A stretch of 8,424 nucleotides of DNA from Planctomycetota bacterium (GTDB taxonomy: Bacteria; Planctomycetota; SZUA-567). The stretch's first letter is position 1; each line of letters starts with the position of its first letter. The translations under genes were made by a program, and so were the position numbers. The stretch covers positions 1 through 8,424 of the forward strand of contig JAJBSZ010000115.1 of NCBI GenBank assembly GCA_020861125.1. Reading direction: 5' to 3'. This document shows positions 1-5,626 of this stretch, piece after piece. The notes under the pieces are model-generated. The model worked only from the letters and a program-made list of their open reading frames with translations, was not told the origin of the DNA and did not search any database.

Positions 1-554
1 TCCCACAACCACCAGCCGATATCGGCGGCGTCGATCACCACCGACAGCTTTTCCCGTTCGAGTTGTAGCTTTTGCAGGAGCTTTTCCCGGTCCCGGGTAT
101 CGGCGGCGCGCGCTTCTTCCAGCAGACGGTGGTCATGGATGTCCTGAATCGCGCCTGAGATTTTTTTGACGCGCTCGCCCTCCGCAGGAGGAACGGCGCT
201 GGCAAACGACCGAACCCAGCGCCACTCCCGCAGTTTCTGGTTCCAGATCCGGTATTCACGGCGGTATACCGTCACCCGGCCGTCCACCAGGTCGCGAAAG
301 TTGTCCCAGATGCGTTCCCAGTATTCCGCATGGATAAACGTGGTGTAAAATTCGCGGTAGGTGGTGGGGAGGTTTTCATCGGTGGAGCCGATGACATCGA
401 GGTAGCTCGGACTAAGGACCAGGTTGGAAGCTCCGATATCGTCTCGGTTAACTTCCAGTTCCCAGAGGCCGATGCCGCCCAGGCGCAGGGTTTCTTGCAA
501 GTCGCCTACCGGCAAATCGCCGTTTGCCACCCGGATGCCGCCCTTGTCCGTCAT
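1..554 (-). CDS. PAS-domain sensory/signalling protein, N-terminal part (runs off the left edge)
   Basis: The reading frame starts at ATG 554 and stays open to the window edge, giving 184 visible residues. A GAGGG ribosome binding site lies 7 bases before the ATG. The frame is open further upstream to a TAA but has no other ATG. Residues about 20-142 look like a PAS_3-type sensor domain: the start has GGIGLWELEV, the middle LSPSYLDVIG, and the end WRWVRSFASAV followed by GAIQDIHDHR, the usual PAC-like exit. Residues about 143-172 (LLEEARAADTRDREKLLQKL onward) are a predicted coiled coil. The last visible residues, DAADIGWWLW, look like the start of a second PAS domain. There is no signal peptide or membrane segment, so a cytoplasmic sensor is likely. 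The output domain (histidine kinase, GGDEF/EAL or other) lies outside the window, so the final function cannot be named. Confidence 0.85.
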   Translation of the reverse strand, partial: MTDKGGIRVANGDLPVGDLQETLRLGGIGLWELEVNRDDIGASNLVLSPSYLDVIGSTDENLPTTYREFYTTFIHAEYWERIWDNFRDLVDGRVTVYRREYRIWNQKLREWRWVRSFASAVPPAEGERVKKISGAIQDIHDHRLLEEARAADTRDREKLLQKLQLEREKLSVVIDAADIGWWLW

Positions 555-871
555 TACGTCGCCCTCAAATCTCCCGTCTCCAGCACGGTTGCCGGAACCA
601 GGGATGTTCTCGTCGTTAATCCAATATAGCTCTCTCAGACAACCAGTATATAATGCACCGAGGCAATTAATACCACAAAAATGTGTTTATAATCACAGCG
701 ACGGTGATTTTTATCAATTTGCCGCGATTTCGTTCCGGTAAAAGTTAGCTTTTTACGTATATTTCACAGGGTACCGTACCGCAAGCCGGTGGGCGAGGCC
801 ACCGACCATGAACAAATTTGCACGGGTCGCTCCCCGTTTTGCCAGGGCCACAACCCGGTCGGTGAGGGAAT
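555..871. other. AT-rich intergenic leader of the PAS gene, no gene found
   Basis: No convincing reading frame lies here on either strand. The stretch is clearly more AT-rich than its surroundings. It carries several dyads: AATCAC-N7-GTGATT at 691-709, GTAAAA-N7-TTTTAC at 738-756, the palindrome GGTACCGTACC at 770-780, and a small hairpin CGGTGG/CCACCG at 787-804. A leftward -10-like TATACT lies at 645-650, with a poor -35 candidate (TATTAA, 667-672) 16 bases away. The simplest reading is promoter plus operator DNA for the PAS gene. Confidence 0.6.
645..672 (-). promoter_or_regulatory. Weak candidate promoter of the PAS gene
   Basis: On the minus strand TATTAA (667-672) and TATACT (645-650) are separated by 16 bases. 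The -10 match is good and the -35 match is poor, so an activator or a different upstream element may be needed. The predicted start would leave a 5' leader of about 80-85 nt. The dyad at 691-709 sits just upstream, where an activator would bind. Confidence 0.35.
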
Positions 872-905
872 AAAAAAACCCCGGGCCTGCGGACTGGACC
901 CGGGG
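872..905 (-). terminator. Rho-independent terminator after the small charged-protein gene
   Basis: On the minus strand a perfect 7-bp stem (CCCCGGG 879-885 with CCCGGGG 899-905) is followed directly by seven T residues (A tract 872-878 on the plus strand). It begins about 30 bases past the stop codon at 938. This is a textbook intrinsic terminator and supports the leftward orientation of that gene. Confidence 0.92.
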
Positions 906-937
906 GCGACGATTCGTAATTGAACGGGTGTTTGGTG

Positions 938-1282
938 TTAAATGATGATATTGATGCGGCGCATGACTTCCCGGGGGCCGTTCTGGGCCGGCAAATCGGA
1001 ATCGTCGGGGTGGTCCTCTTCCCGGGCGGTGCCGTCTTTTTCCGGGTCCTGGTCGCCGCGCTTCTTCTTCCTTCCTTCCTTTTCCCGTTCTTCGTCGGTG
1101 CGCAGGCCCTGGTTTTCTGATTCCTTGGAATGGATAACCACCTGGTCTTCCTGGCGGTTTTGCTCCCGCTGGGCCGCGCTCTGGCCGATCTCCTGTCCCC
1201 GGGCCACATCGTCACCCTTGGTCTGGGTTTGCTGTACCAGAGGGACTTTGGCCAGGTTGTCCTGTATCGCGGAAAGGCTCAT
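938..1282 (-). CDS. Small highly charged hypothetical protein
   Basis: This encodes 114 residues, beginning MSLSAIQDNLAKVPLVQQ and ending MRRINIII. I chose ATG 1282 over the in-frame ATG at 1294 because GGAG lies 6 bases before it, while the earlier ATG has no usable spacing. The first ~20 residues are amphipathic. Residues ~20-100 are very rich in Q, E, D, K and R (for example EEREKEGRKKKRGDQDPEKD) and are probably disordered or helical. There is no signal peptide, membrane segment or known catalytic motif. A promoter lies upstream and a strong terminator follows, so it is a single-gene unit. From memory, small charged proteins of this layout (IQ-containing N-terminus, KKKRG-like middle, short hydrophobic tail) occur near flagellar genes in some bacteria. 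I could not verify that link, and I assign no function. Confidence 0.75.
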   Translation of the reverse strand: MSLSAIQDNLAKVPLVQQTQTKGDDVARGQEIGQSAAQREQNRQEDQVVIHSKESENQGLRTDEEREKEGRKKKRGDQDPEKDGTAREEDHPDDSDLPAQNGPREVMRRINIII

Positions 1283-1339
1283 CTGGGGCTCCATCCTGGA
1301 GGTTCCGCCGCAGCGAGGCAGCCATGCGCTCCCTCAAGT

Positions 1340-1367
1340 AGTATACGCCACCATCAGCCACTCGCAA
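1340..1367 (-). promoter_or_regulatory. Promoter of the small charged-protein gene
   Basis: On the minus strand TTGCGA (1362-1367) and TATACT (1340-1345) are 16 bases apart, a good sigma70-type pair. The predicted start is near 1333, giving a leader of about 50 nt before ATG 1282. It faces away from the promoter of the symporter gene about 75 bases to the right. Confidence 0.6.
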
Positions 1368-1425
1368 GAATTCGCTGCCACACCCCCCCGCCTGGTATTG
1401 TCCACTTGATTGGGGCCGGCCGGAA

Positions 1426-1454
1426 CCGGCGGTGGATTCTGTTGCATCCGCCGG
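1426..1454. repeat. Inverted repeat overlapping the symporter -35 region
   Basis: CCGGCGG (1426-1432) and its exact reverse complement CCGCCGG (1448-1454) flank 15 bases that include the -35 hexamer of the symporter promoter. The position fits an operator where a repressor would block RNA polymerase. In DNA this GC-rich, short dyads also arise by chance. Confidence 0.4.
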
Positions 1455-1471
1455 GGTTCTCGTCGTATAAT
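1442..1471 (+). promoter_or_regulatory. Promoter of the DAACS symporter gene
   Basis: TTGCAT (1442-1447) and a consensus TATAAT (1466-1471) are 18 bases apart. The predicted start near 1478 gives a leader of about 50 nt. The leader contains a short CCCGG-AAAA-CCGGG hairpin (1476-1489) ahead of the ribosome binding site. Confidence 0.75.
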
Positions 1472-1527
1472 CCAACCCGGAAAACCGGGCGGTGAGACGG
1501 GCAGCGCGCAATCCTAAGGAGATACCA

Positions 1528-2757
1528 ATGGCGGTGGAAGAACACCACAGTACGGGTGAAGGCGGCAGGCTCATCGTCAAACTGCTCATCGGCATAGCCG
1601 TGGGCATTGCGGTCGGGCTGGCGTGCGTGGCGATGGGCCGGGGGTCCGGGGTGATGCAGGTGGTGGGCTCGATTCAGTATTTCACCGGCCAGATCATCTT
1701 TTTTGTCGTACCGCTGGTGGTGCTCGCCTTTATTGGACCGGCGATCATCCGCCTGGGGGCCAATGCCAGCCGGATGCTCTTTACCGGGGTCGGCCTGGCG
1801 TACCTCTCGTCGGTGGGCGCCGCGCTGTTCGCCTATGCGGCGGGTTCGGTGCTTATCCGGTATCTCCATATCGTATCAGACGTTCCCGATCCGGAACGGG
1901 CCATGCCGGACCTGCTGTTCAAGTTCGCCATACCACCGCTCATGGGGGTGATCACCGCCCTGGTGACCGCCCTGGCCTTCGGCCTGGCCATCATCTGGGC
2001 CAAGGCGGAGATCCTGGAACGAGCCTGGTACGAGTTCGAGCGCTGCGTGCTGTTTCTGGTCGGGCACATTGTCATACCCCTGTTGCCGTTCTTCATTGCC
2101 TCGACCTTTTCCGTCCTCGCCTACGAGGGTTTGATCACCGAGCAGTTCCCCACCTTCCTCTCCCTCATCCTTTTTGCCATCCTGGGCCATTTCCTCTGGA
2201 TGACCCTGCTGTACGCCCTCGCCGGAGGGATATCGGGTAAGAATCCGTGGCAGGTGGCCCGCTACTACGGTCCGGCCTACCTCACCGCCGTCGGCACCAT
2301 GTCATCGGCAGCCACCCTGCCGGTCTCCCTCGCCTGCGCCCGGCGGTCGCCGATCCTCTCCCGGGAAACGGTGGATTTCATGGTTCCCCTGGGAGCCACC
2401 GTACACCTCTGCGGTTCGGTGTTGACGGAAACGCTGTTTATCCTGGCCATTTCCCAGATCCTTTACGGCGGGTTGCCCGACCCCGGCACCATGATTCTCT
2501 TTATCACCCTTTTCGGGTTTTTCGCCGTCGGCGCGCCCGGAGTGCCAGGCGGCACCGTCATGGCGTCATTGGGTATCGTGGTGAGCGTACTGGGATTCGA
2601 CGAACGGGGGACAGCGCTGCTGATCGCCATCTTCGCCCTTCAAGACAGCTTCGGCACCGCCTGCAACGTGACCGCTGACGGAGCGTTGGCTTTGATGATC
2701 GAGGGAATTTTCGGTAAAAGGCGGGAACGGTCTGCCCCGGGCGGCGATGCCGCCTGA
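1528..2757 (+). CDS. Dicarboxylate/amino acid:cation symporter (DAACS family), atypical binding site
   Basis: The product has 409 residues and many hydrophobic segments, close to the usual DAACS length (400-430). I chose ATG 1528 because AAGGAG lies 6 bases before it; an in-frame ATG at 1492 has no ribosome binding site. Family landmarks appear in order: SSAATLP at 259-265 (re-entrant loop HP1), PLGATVHLCGSVLTE at 287-301 (TM7), GAPGVPGGTVMA at about 335-346 (HP2) and DSFGTACNVTAD at 373-384 (TM8). In this inner-membrane family, substrate uptake is driven by Na+ or H+. Aligned by eye to GltPh, the Asp for the substrate amino group is kept (D373) and so are N380 and D384. The Arg that binds an acidic side chain is Gly376, and the NMDGT sodium motif reads HLCGS (293-297). 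A neutral amino acid or another substrate, perhaps with altered ion coupling, therefore fits better than glutamate or aspartate. Family call is firm; substrate is inferred. Confidence 0.93.
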   Translation: MAVEEHHSTGEGGRLIVKLLIGIAVGIAVGLACVAMGRGSGVMQVVGSIQYFTGQIIFFVVPLVVLAFIGPAIIRLGANASRMLFTGVGLAYLSSVGAALFAYAAGSVLIRYLHIVSDVPDPERAMPDLLFKFAIPPLMGVITALVTALAFGLAIIWAKAEILERAWYEFERCVLFLVGHIVIPLLPFFIASTFSVLAYEGLITEQFPTFLSLILFAILGHFLWMTLLYALAGGISGKNPWQVARYYGPAYLTAVGTMSSAATLPVSLACARRSPILSRETVDFMVPLGATVHLCGSVLTETLFILAISQILYGGLPDPGTMILFITLFGFFAVGAPGVPGGTVMASLGIVVSVLGFDERGTALLIAIFALQDSFGTACNVTADGALALMIEGIFGKRRERSAPGGDAA

Positions 2758-2775
2758 AGACCAGTGTAACCGGCC

Positions 2776-2806
2776 GCGGGGGCGCCCCTGGTGGGGGTGC
2801 CCCCGC
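2776..2806. terminator. GC-rich hairpin between convergent symporter and tetR genes
   Basis: A 13-bp stem (2776-2788 with 2794-2806, one G-T pair) closes a 5-base loop. It lies 18 bases past the symporter stop and 5 bases past the tetR stop, and can form in transcripts from both sides. No proper T tract follows on either side, so it may act as a bidirectional terminator only weakly, or as an RNA 3'-end stabiliser. Confidence 0.65.
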
Positions 2807-2811
2807 GCATT

Positions 2812-3372
2812 TCAGGCCGGTTTTCGCTGCTCGGCATCGAGTTGTTCGACAAAGGCCATGAGTTCCGCCACCACGGCCGACCGGACGGCGGCGGAGATGA
2901 CCGTCGGCTGGAAGCTCATGCCCATCCAAATCCCGTCGATGGTATAGAGGACGAGGGCCGCTTTTTCCGGATGGGGCAACAGCGCGCTGGTCTCCTCGAA
3001 AATCCGTTGTTTAAAAACGCCGACCCGCTGCCGCAATTCCGCATCGTCCAGGACACCGGCCATATTGGGAATGTCGTCGCTGGTCTTATCCAGATCTTCG
3101 ATCATTAACCGCACCGTGGCTTTAAGAAGTTTGGTGGGACCATCGGGCAGTTCAGCGAGGATTTTTTCCCGCCGTTCAAAAAAACTCTCGGAGTACCGAT
3201 CCACCATGCCGAACAACAATTCCTTCTTGTTGGCGAAATAATACAGCACACCACCCTTGCTGATCCCAGTCTCGGCCGCAATGGCGTCAATGGTAGTGTT
3301 GGACAATCCATTTCTCGCCACGACCCGACCGACAGCGTCGAGTATGGCATCCCGTAAATTTCCTGCGCCCAT
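2812..3372 (-). CDS. TetR/AcrR-family transcriptional regulator
   Basis: The product has 186 residues, a normal TetR length. The start ATG 3372 is preceded by AAAGGA with 6 bases of spacing. Residues about 7-55 form the N-terminal DNA-binding domain: LRDAILDAVGRVVARNG, then the helix-turn-helix TIDAIAAETGISKGGVLYYF (27-46), then NKKELL. The rest is helical and would hold the ligand pocket and dimer interface; I cannot name the ligand from it. The nearest upstream gene in the same direction is an MFS permease, a very common pairing for ligand-responsive efflux control. The approximately 500-base gap between them holds a promoter with a TetR-like palindrome at 3795-3812 and a second dyad at 3476-3498, so autoregulation is likely. 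The gene ends at the shared hairpin 2776-2806. Confidence 0.95.
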   Translation of the reverse strand: MGAGNLRDAILDAVGRVVARNGLSNTTIDAIAAETGISKGGVLYYFANKKELLFGMVDRYSESFFERREKILAELPDGPTKLLKATVRLMIEDLDKTSDDIPNMAGVLDDAELRQRVGVFKQRIFEETSALLPHPEKAALVLYTIDGIWMGMSFQPTVISAAVRSAVVAELMAFVEQLDAEQRKPA

Positions 3373-3475
3373 TCAGGTTCCTTTACTCTGGTTTGCACCA
3401 CAACTTGACCCTGCCCGCCCAAGGCAACAGGTAGTGTGGTGGTATGTCGGGTTCCTTTCCGATCCAGGAATAAAC

Positions 3476-3498
3476 CATGGTGATACATTTTCACCATG
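3476..3498. promoter_or_regulatory. Dyad CATGGTGA-N7-TCACCATG upstream of tetR
   Basis: Perfect 8-bp arms (3476-3483 and 3491-3498) flank a 7-base spacer, about 105 bases before the tetR start codon. Size and symmetry fit a protein operator or a leader RNA hairpin. Its sequence is unrelated to the palindrome at 3795-3812, so the two need not bind the same protein. Confidence 0.45.
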
Positions 3499-3683
3499 TT
3501 ATGTGTTTAATTCAATTGAAAAAGTGCGTGGAAAGATACAGCTGCGGCCCCCTCCTCCTTCGCCGGCTGGTTCGTTCCCCAGTGTACCGGAAACGCCACC
3601 ATACGACACGCTCACGCCCCGGAGATCCCCCAACCCATTGCGCGACAATGTAGGATAACCACCGGCAAGCACGGGTCCGGGGC

Positions 3684-3775
3684 GTCAGCTAAAGCCAGGC
3701 GACCGCATTGGTCCATGGAAAATGCTTCCCAGCGAAACGCTGGTGCGGATACCAGGAAGAAACGTGCGCGCTGAT
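3684..3775. other. Nested inverted repeats, possible structured leader RNA
   Basis: An outer pair (GTCAGC 3684-3689 with GCTGAT 3770-3775) encloses GCATT 3705-3709 with AATGC 3721-3725, then CTTCC 3725-3729 with GGAAG 3755-3759, and CCAGCG 3729-3734 with CGCTGG 3738-3743 around an AAA loop. If the promoter at 3818-3845 is real, this is transcribed as part of the tetR leader. It matches no riboswitch class I can recognise; see the rejected list for cobalamin and c-di-GMP comparisons. Confidence 0.3.
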
Positions 3776-3794
3776 ACAAACCGACTAGCCCCCG

Positions 3795-3812
3795 ATACCG
3801 TCCGGTCGGTAT
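3795..3812. promoter_or_regulatory. TetR-type operator (18-bp near-palindrome)
   Basis: The sequence ATACCGTCCGGTCGGTAT matches its own reverse complement at 16 of 18 positions. Palindromes of this size built around a CCGG centre are typical of TetR-family operators. It starts 6 bases past the -10 hexamer of a leftward promoter and so covers the predicted transcription start, the ideal place for a repressor. A second palindrome, TATACCGTATA (3820-3830), overlaps the -10 and repeats the ATACCG half-arm. I infer that the TetR protein encoded at 2812-3372 binds here. Confidence 0.6.
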
Positions 3813-3817
3813 TTGTT

Positions 3818-3845
3818 ACTATACCGTATATTCCACGAAAATCAA
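3818..3845 (-). promoter_or_regulatory. Leftward promoter, probably for tetR with a long leader
   Basis: On the minus strand TTGATT (3840-3845) and TATAGT (3818-3823) are 16 bases apart. The predicted start near 3811 falls on the 18-bp palindrome. The next gene leftward is tetR, about 440 bases away, so the transcript would have an unusually long 5' leader unless it makes a small RNA. Confidence 0.55.
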
Positions 3846-3872
3846 CATATTATTCCAATTGTTCGCGTACTT

Positions 3873-5099
3873 TTACCCGTTGACCCGATACTGCCGGTGG
3901 AGACAGAATTGGAAAATGGAGAGGGCCAGGACCAGCGATGCGGCGAGGATGAAAGGCGGGTAAAACCCGTGGTACTTGGCGATCCAGCCGCCGATCAGCG
4001 GACCGGCGACCATGCCGGCGGCGAGAAAGCTTTCGTTCAGGGATATGTTACGGCCCGCCTTTTCCGGATGGGCCAGGGAATGATAGCCGGAGTACAGGTA
4101 AACCACACCGCAGTAGGAGCCGGCCAGGATGGATCCGAGGTAATAGGGGACTACATGTTCCAACCGGGCCCAGCCCATGATGGCGGGCAGGACGTAGAGG
4201 AACAGCCCGGCAAAGCCCAAGCCGCCGATTCCCAGCATGATGGACCCGGAGTACATCCAGCGGCTGCCAAGGGACACCCAATACCCAAACAATCCCATGC
4301 AGGCCGCCACCAGCATCATCATCAGCCCGCTTTGCCAGGCTGGCATTCCGGCAGCCGTCATGCCGGACGGAAACGTGCCGCGGATAATACCGAGAACGAT
4401 GCAACCCACCGCCGCCGTCACCCAGCCGAGCCAGGCAAGATCCGGTTTGCCAGCGCCTTCGGACGGATCATATTCCGTCTCCAGATCGGCAAGTTGGGCT
4501 CGCATGTGATCGGAACTCTTCCGGATAACCCAAATCTGGCTGACCAGGGTTACGGCGATAAGAAAGGCCGCCGCCAGGTAGCTGTACATCCAGCCGATGG
4601 CGGGGACGCCGGGCTCGGGGGATTGCCCCAAGGACATCAGGAACCCGGTAATGAAGGGGCCGAAGGACATGCCGACACACCAGGAAAGCGTGTAAAACCC
4701 CACCACCCGCGAAAGGGATCGAGTTTCGTTGGAATCGACGAGTTTCATGAAAACCTGGAAAGAAACGGAGAACAATACCATGAATACCCCGGCCAGGGCC
4801 GAGGTGACGTAGAGCATAACCAGGTTGGTGGCGAAGAGGCCCAGGAGGGCGGCAACCATATACATCGAGGTGCTGAACAGCAGCCAGCGCACCGCGTTGG
4901 CGCCGGAGAGGAAGGGAGAAATCAGCCAGCTGCAGCCGCAGCAGGCAACCGCCCGGGCCGTCACCATGCTGCCCGCCACCAGCGGGTCATAGCCGAGAAG
5001 GGTGGCCCGCACCGGGCCGATGTAGAGGAAGATGCCGGAGACGCAATCCATAAGCGCCGGCATAAGATAGAGGAGAAGGCGGAAACGGCGCGTATCCAT
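3873..5099 (-). CDS. MFS-family permease, 12 predicted membrane helices
   Basis: The product has 408 residues with two sets of about six hydrophobic helices, joined by a polar central loop at about 193-220 (RKSSDHMRAQLADLETEY and on), the standard Major Facilitator layout in the inner membrane. The pattern GGWIAKYHGF at about 370-379 is typical of the family. The frame is open to a GTG at 5147, but that codon lies in the stem of the cold-shock gene terminator, so I start at ATG 5099 (MDTRRFRLLLYLMPALMD). This ATG has no clear Shine-Dalgarno sequence. Pairing with a downstream TetR gene suggests export of a toxic compound or metabolite under that regulator, but substrate and even direction of transport cannot be read from sequence. 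No promoter is obvious in the 45 bases after the cold-shock terminator; read-through or a promoter further upstream is possible. Confidence 0.88.
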   Translation of the reverse strand: MDTRRFRLLLYLMPALMDCVSGIFLYIGPVRATLLGYDPLVAGSMVTARAVACCGCSWLISPFLSGANAVRWLLFSTSMYMVAALLGLFATNLVMLYVTSALAGVFMVLFSVSFQVFMKLVDSNETRSLSRVVGFYTLSWCVGMSFGPFITGFLMSLGQSPEPGVPAIGWMYSYLAAAFLIAVTLVSQIWVIRKSSDHMRAQLADLETEYDPSEGAGKPDLAWLGWVTAAVGCIVLGIIRGTFPSGMTAAGMPAWQSGLMMMLVAACMGLFGYWVSLGSRWMYSGSIMLGIGGLGFAGLFLYVLPAIMGWARLEHVVPYYLGSILAGSYCGVVYLYSGYHSLAHPEKAGRNISLNESFLAAGMVAGPLIGGWIAKYHGFYPPFILAASLVLALSIFQFCLHRQYRVNG

Positions 5100-5105
5100 G
5101 AGAAA

Positions 5106-5117
5106 CGGTCCGGACAG
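5106..5117. promoter_or_regulatory. Weak second TetR-operator-like site before the MFS start
   Basis: The 8-bp palindrome GTCCGGAC (5108-5115) lies 8 bases before the MFS ATG. Centred on the 3795-3812 palindrome, 12 of 18 positions agree, or 13 of 18 if the symmetric form is used. This could place the MFS gene under the same regulator, but matches at this level can occur by chance in GC-rich DNA. Confidence 0.3.
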
Positions 5118-5140
5118 CACGGACGGCAAGGGCAGGCGGC

Positions 5141-5172
5141 AAAACACCCTCCAGCGAAAACGCCGGAGGGTG
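5141..5172 (-). terminator. Rho-independent terminator of the cold-shock gene
   Basis: A 12-position stem with one mismatch (5145-5156 with 5161-5172, AAAA loop on the plus strand) is followed on the minus strand by TTTT (5141-5144). It lies about 50 bases past the cold-shock stop codon. The T tract is short, so some read-through into the MFS gene is plausible. Confidence 0.85.
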
Positions 5173-5222
5173 AAAGCGATGCAATACCGTCACTATGTTC
5201 TGATAAAACCGAATGGAGGCAA

Positions 5223-5426
5223 TCAGAGGGGGCGGCATTTGGTGGCTTCGGGACCTTTACGCCCCTGAGCCGGTTCGAACTCCACCTTCTGCCCGTCCTT
5301 GAGGGTCTTGAACCCGTCCATCAGAATGTTCGAATGATGGATGAAAAGATCCTGACCGCCGTCGTCCGGGACGATGAACCCATACCCTTTTTGATCGCTA
5401 AACCACTTGACAGTTCCCGTAGCCAC
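5223..5426 (-). CDS. CspA-family cold-shock protein
   Basis: The product has 67 residues, the usual size for a single cold-shock domain. It shows the RNA-binding motifs RNP1 (KGYGFI, residues 13-18) and RNP2 (LFIHHS, residues 27-32) and the start [16 protein letters not shown], all diagnostic. These proteins bind single-stranded RNA and DNA in the cytoplasm and melt RNA secondary structure; some are cold-induced, others constitutive. The start codon is GTG 5426, fixed by GGAGG with 6 bases of spacing; an ATG slightly upstream is in another frame. The gene has a strong promoter, a leader of roughly 100 nt with a hairpin near the ribosome binding site, and its own terminator. The family name cspA is used broadly, so I leave the symbol blank. 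Confidence 0.97.
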   Translation of the reverse strand: MATGTVKWFSDQKGYGFIVPDDGGQDLFIHHSNILMDGFKTLKDGQKVEFEPAQGRKGPEATKCRPL

Positions 5427-5432
5427 TCCACA

Positions 5433-5463
5433 CCTCCATTCACAGCCTCCCGCCAGCGGCGGG
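5433..5463 (-). promoter_or_regulatory. Cold-shock gene ribosome binding site with adjacent hairpin
   Basis: The Shine-Dalgarno GGAGG (5433-5437) is 6 bases from the GTG start. Eleven bases further upstream in the leader a 6-bp all-GC stem (5449-5454 with 5458-5463, 3-base loop) can form. Leader folding controls translation of some cold-shock genes, so this may help set expression, but the hairpin does not cover the GGAGG itself. Confidence 0.55.
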
Positions 5464-5534
5464 CATCAATCCTACCCGGTATGAAAATTGGAAAGCGCGC
5501 CCGGGCAATCGCACCCCCATCCAGATGTAACATT

Positions 5535-5593
5535 ATTAAACACCTTTATCCAGCTTGTGTCAATTCAAAAGATTTACGCGAAACGTTTTTTTT
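5535..5593 (-). promoter_or_regulatory. Strong promoter of the cold-shock gene with an A-tract
   Basis: On the minus strand a perfect TTGACA (5558-5563) and TTTAAT (5535-5540) are 17 bases apart, the ideal spacing. An eight-base A tract (5586-5593, read on the minus strand) lies about 22 bases upstream of the -35 and resembles an UP element. The predicted start gives a leader of about 100 nt before GTG 5426. Confidence 0.85.
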
Positions 5594-5626
5594 CTTGTCG
5601 ACCGGCCGGCAGCCCGAGACACCCTC

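Larger units (their letters stand above)
3373..3872. other. Gene-free regulatory stretch between MFS and tetR genes
   Basis: No believable reading frame exists here on either strand. What I see, from right to left: a leftward promoter with an operator-like palindrome (3795-3845), a block with several nested inverted repeats (3684-3775), a G-rich run AAGGAGGAGGGGG on the minus strand (around 3547-3560) with no start codon close by, an AT-rich patch with the palindrome TTCAATTGAA (3511-3520), and the dyad 3476-3498. I found no terminator hairpin just past the MFS stop codon, so MFS transcripts could also run into tetR. Confidence 0.6.

Noticed and set aside
760..835. Possible c-di-GMP-I (GEMM) riboswitch, from CACAGGG and CGCAAGCC near 765-787
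   Set aside because: The spacing and the receptor helix sequences do not match the class, and no rightward gene follows on that strand.
852..865. Half-match to the TetR operator (CCGGTCGGT)
   Set aside because: Only one arm agrees, and it lies just past a terminator and far from the TetR/MFS genes.
920..1120. Small hydrophobic plus-strand frame antisense to the charged-protein gene
   Set aside because: Hydrophobic text is what the complement of a charged gene gives; it lacks a ribosome binding site and would cross no terminator of its own.
3105..3497. 130-residue minus-strand frame overlapping the tetR 5' end
   Set aside because: It is a shifted frame through the TetR DNA-binding domain with no family resemblance; the TetR frame has a ribosome binding site and full motifs.
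3612..3716. A 34-residue minus-strand frame in the tetR leader (possible leader peptide)
   Set aside because: There is no good ribosome binding site, composition is unremarkable, and a frame this short is expected by chance.
3670..3745. Resemblance to a cobalamin riboswitch (AGCCAGGCGACC followed by CCAGCGAAACGCTGG)
   Set aside because: The conserved blocks occur in the wrong order, the GCCACTG-type core is missing, and no cobalamin gene follows.
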